Of a stretch of 5,427 nucleotides of DNA, positions 5,224 to 5,427 are shown piece by piece. Source of the stretch: Sphingobacteriia bacterium (lineage in GTDB: Bacteria; Bacteroidota; Bacteroidia; Chitinophagales; Chitinophagaceae); contig REAV01000108.1 of NCBI GenBank assembly GCA_004294465.1, positions 1-5,427 of the forward strand. The letters are read 5' to 3'. A program made the position numbers and the translations under genes. How positions within the stretch are numbered: position 1 is the first letter of the stretch; each line of letters starts with the position of its first letter. Under the pieces are notes generated by a model that was not told the DNA's origin, made no database searches, and worked only from the letters and a program-made list of their open reading frames with translations.

Positions 5224-5421
5224 TTATTTTAAACGTAATAAACGCATTACAAAATCCTTATTTGGCGCTGCAACGCTACCTTTAATACGCATGGCACGTT
5301 TACGCTTTTTAGATTTTTTGGTAAGAATGTGACGTTTAAATGCTTTCTGAAAGGTGATTTCTCCTGTTCCTGTCACCTTAAAACGCTTCTTGGCGCTTGA
5401 GTTTGTTTTAACTTTTGGCAT
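5224..5421 (-). CDS. rpmI: 50S ribosomal protein L35
   Basis: A small basic protein of the large ribosomal subunit. Its 65 residues match the family length. The opening [20 protein letters not shown] and the central [17 protein letters not shown] (26-42) are diagnostic. The C-terminal part ([21 protein letters not shown]) is the more variable end, placed where family members have a short helix. The start at 5419-5421 is fixed by the conserved MPK opening; only six bases upstream are in the window, so the leader and the expected upstream infC gene cannot be seen. It is followed by rplT in the usual rpmI-rplT order. Confidence 0.97.
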   Translation of the reverse strand: MPKVKTNSSAKKRFKVTGTGEITFQKAFKRHILTKKSKKRKRAMRIKGSVAAPNKDFVMRLLRLK

Positions 5422-5427
5422 TATATA

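Overview
This window looks like ordinary chromosome of a Bacteroidota bacterium, most likely Chitinophagaceae or a close relative. The evidence is a short RpoD-type sigma factor of 285 residues with no region 1.1, a moderately AT-rich sequence, starts that lack Shine-Dalgarno sequences and are preceded by A/T-rich leaders, a Bacteroidota-type fold III decarboxylase of the kind usually called arginine decarboxylase, and -7-like TAnnTTTG octamers. The family-level placement is inference.

Layout, left to right. Bases 1-90 may be the last 29 codons of a + strand gene. A short repeat copy (79-115) and a terminator (124-152) separate it from rpoD (minus, 173-1030). A 330-base divergent intergenic region carries a likely rpoD promoter and two small repeats. 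The + strand pair clpS (1361-1666) and aat (1696-2343) follows. A GC-rich repeat (2361-2510) fills the gap between aat and a convergent small exported NTF2-like protein (minus, 2519-2974). Next come a strong terminator and speA (minus, 3079-4536), then a 246-base gap with a speA promoter candidate, a perfect 8-bp dyad and the rplT terminator. The window ends with rplT (L20) and rpmI (L35) on the minus strand, the distal part of an infC-rpmI-rplT operon whose infC would lie beyond 5427.

Functionally, the clearest module is clpS-aat. Aat adds Leu or Phe to proteins that begin with Lys or Arg, and ClpS recognises such N-terminal residues and hands the protein to a Clp protease, so the two genes encode consecutive steps of the bacterial N-degron pathway. 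The other genes are core functions: primary sigma factor, polyamine synthesis and ribosomal proteins.

I see no evidence of a wholly new system. The least explained signals are the dispersed repeat with its competing hairpins, the dyad upstream of speA, the hairpin between rpmI and rplT, and the octamer shared upstream of rpoD and speA. No tRNA, rRNA, CRISPR array, transposase or phage gene was recognised.
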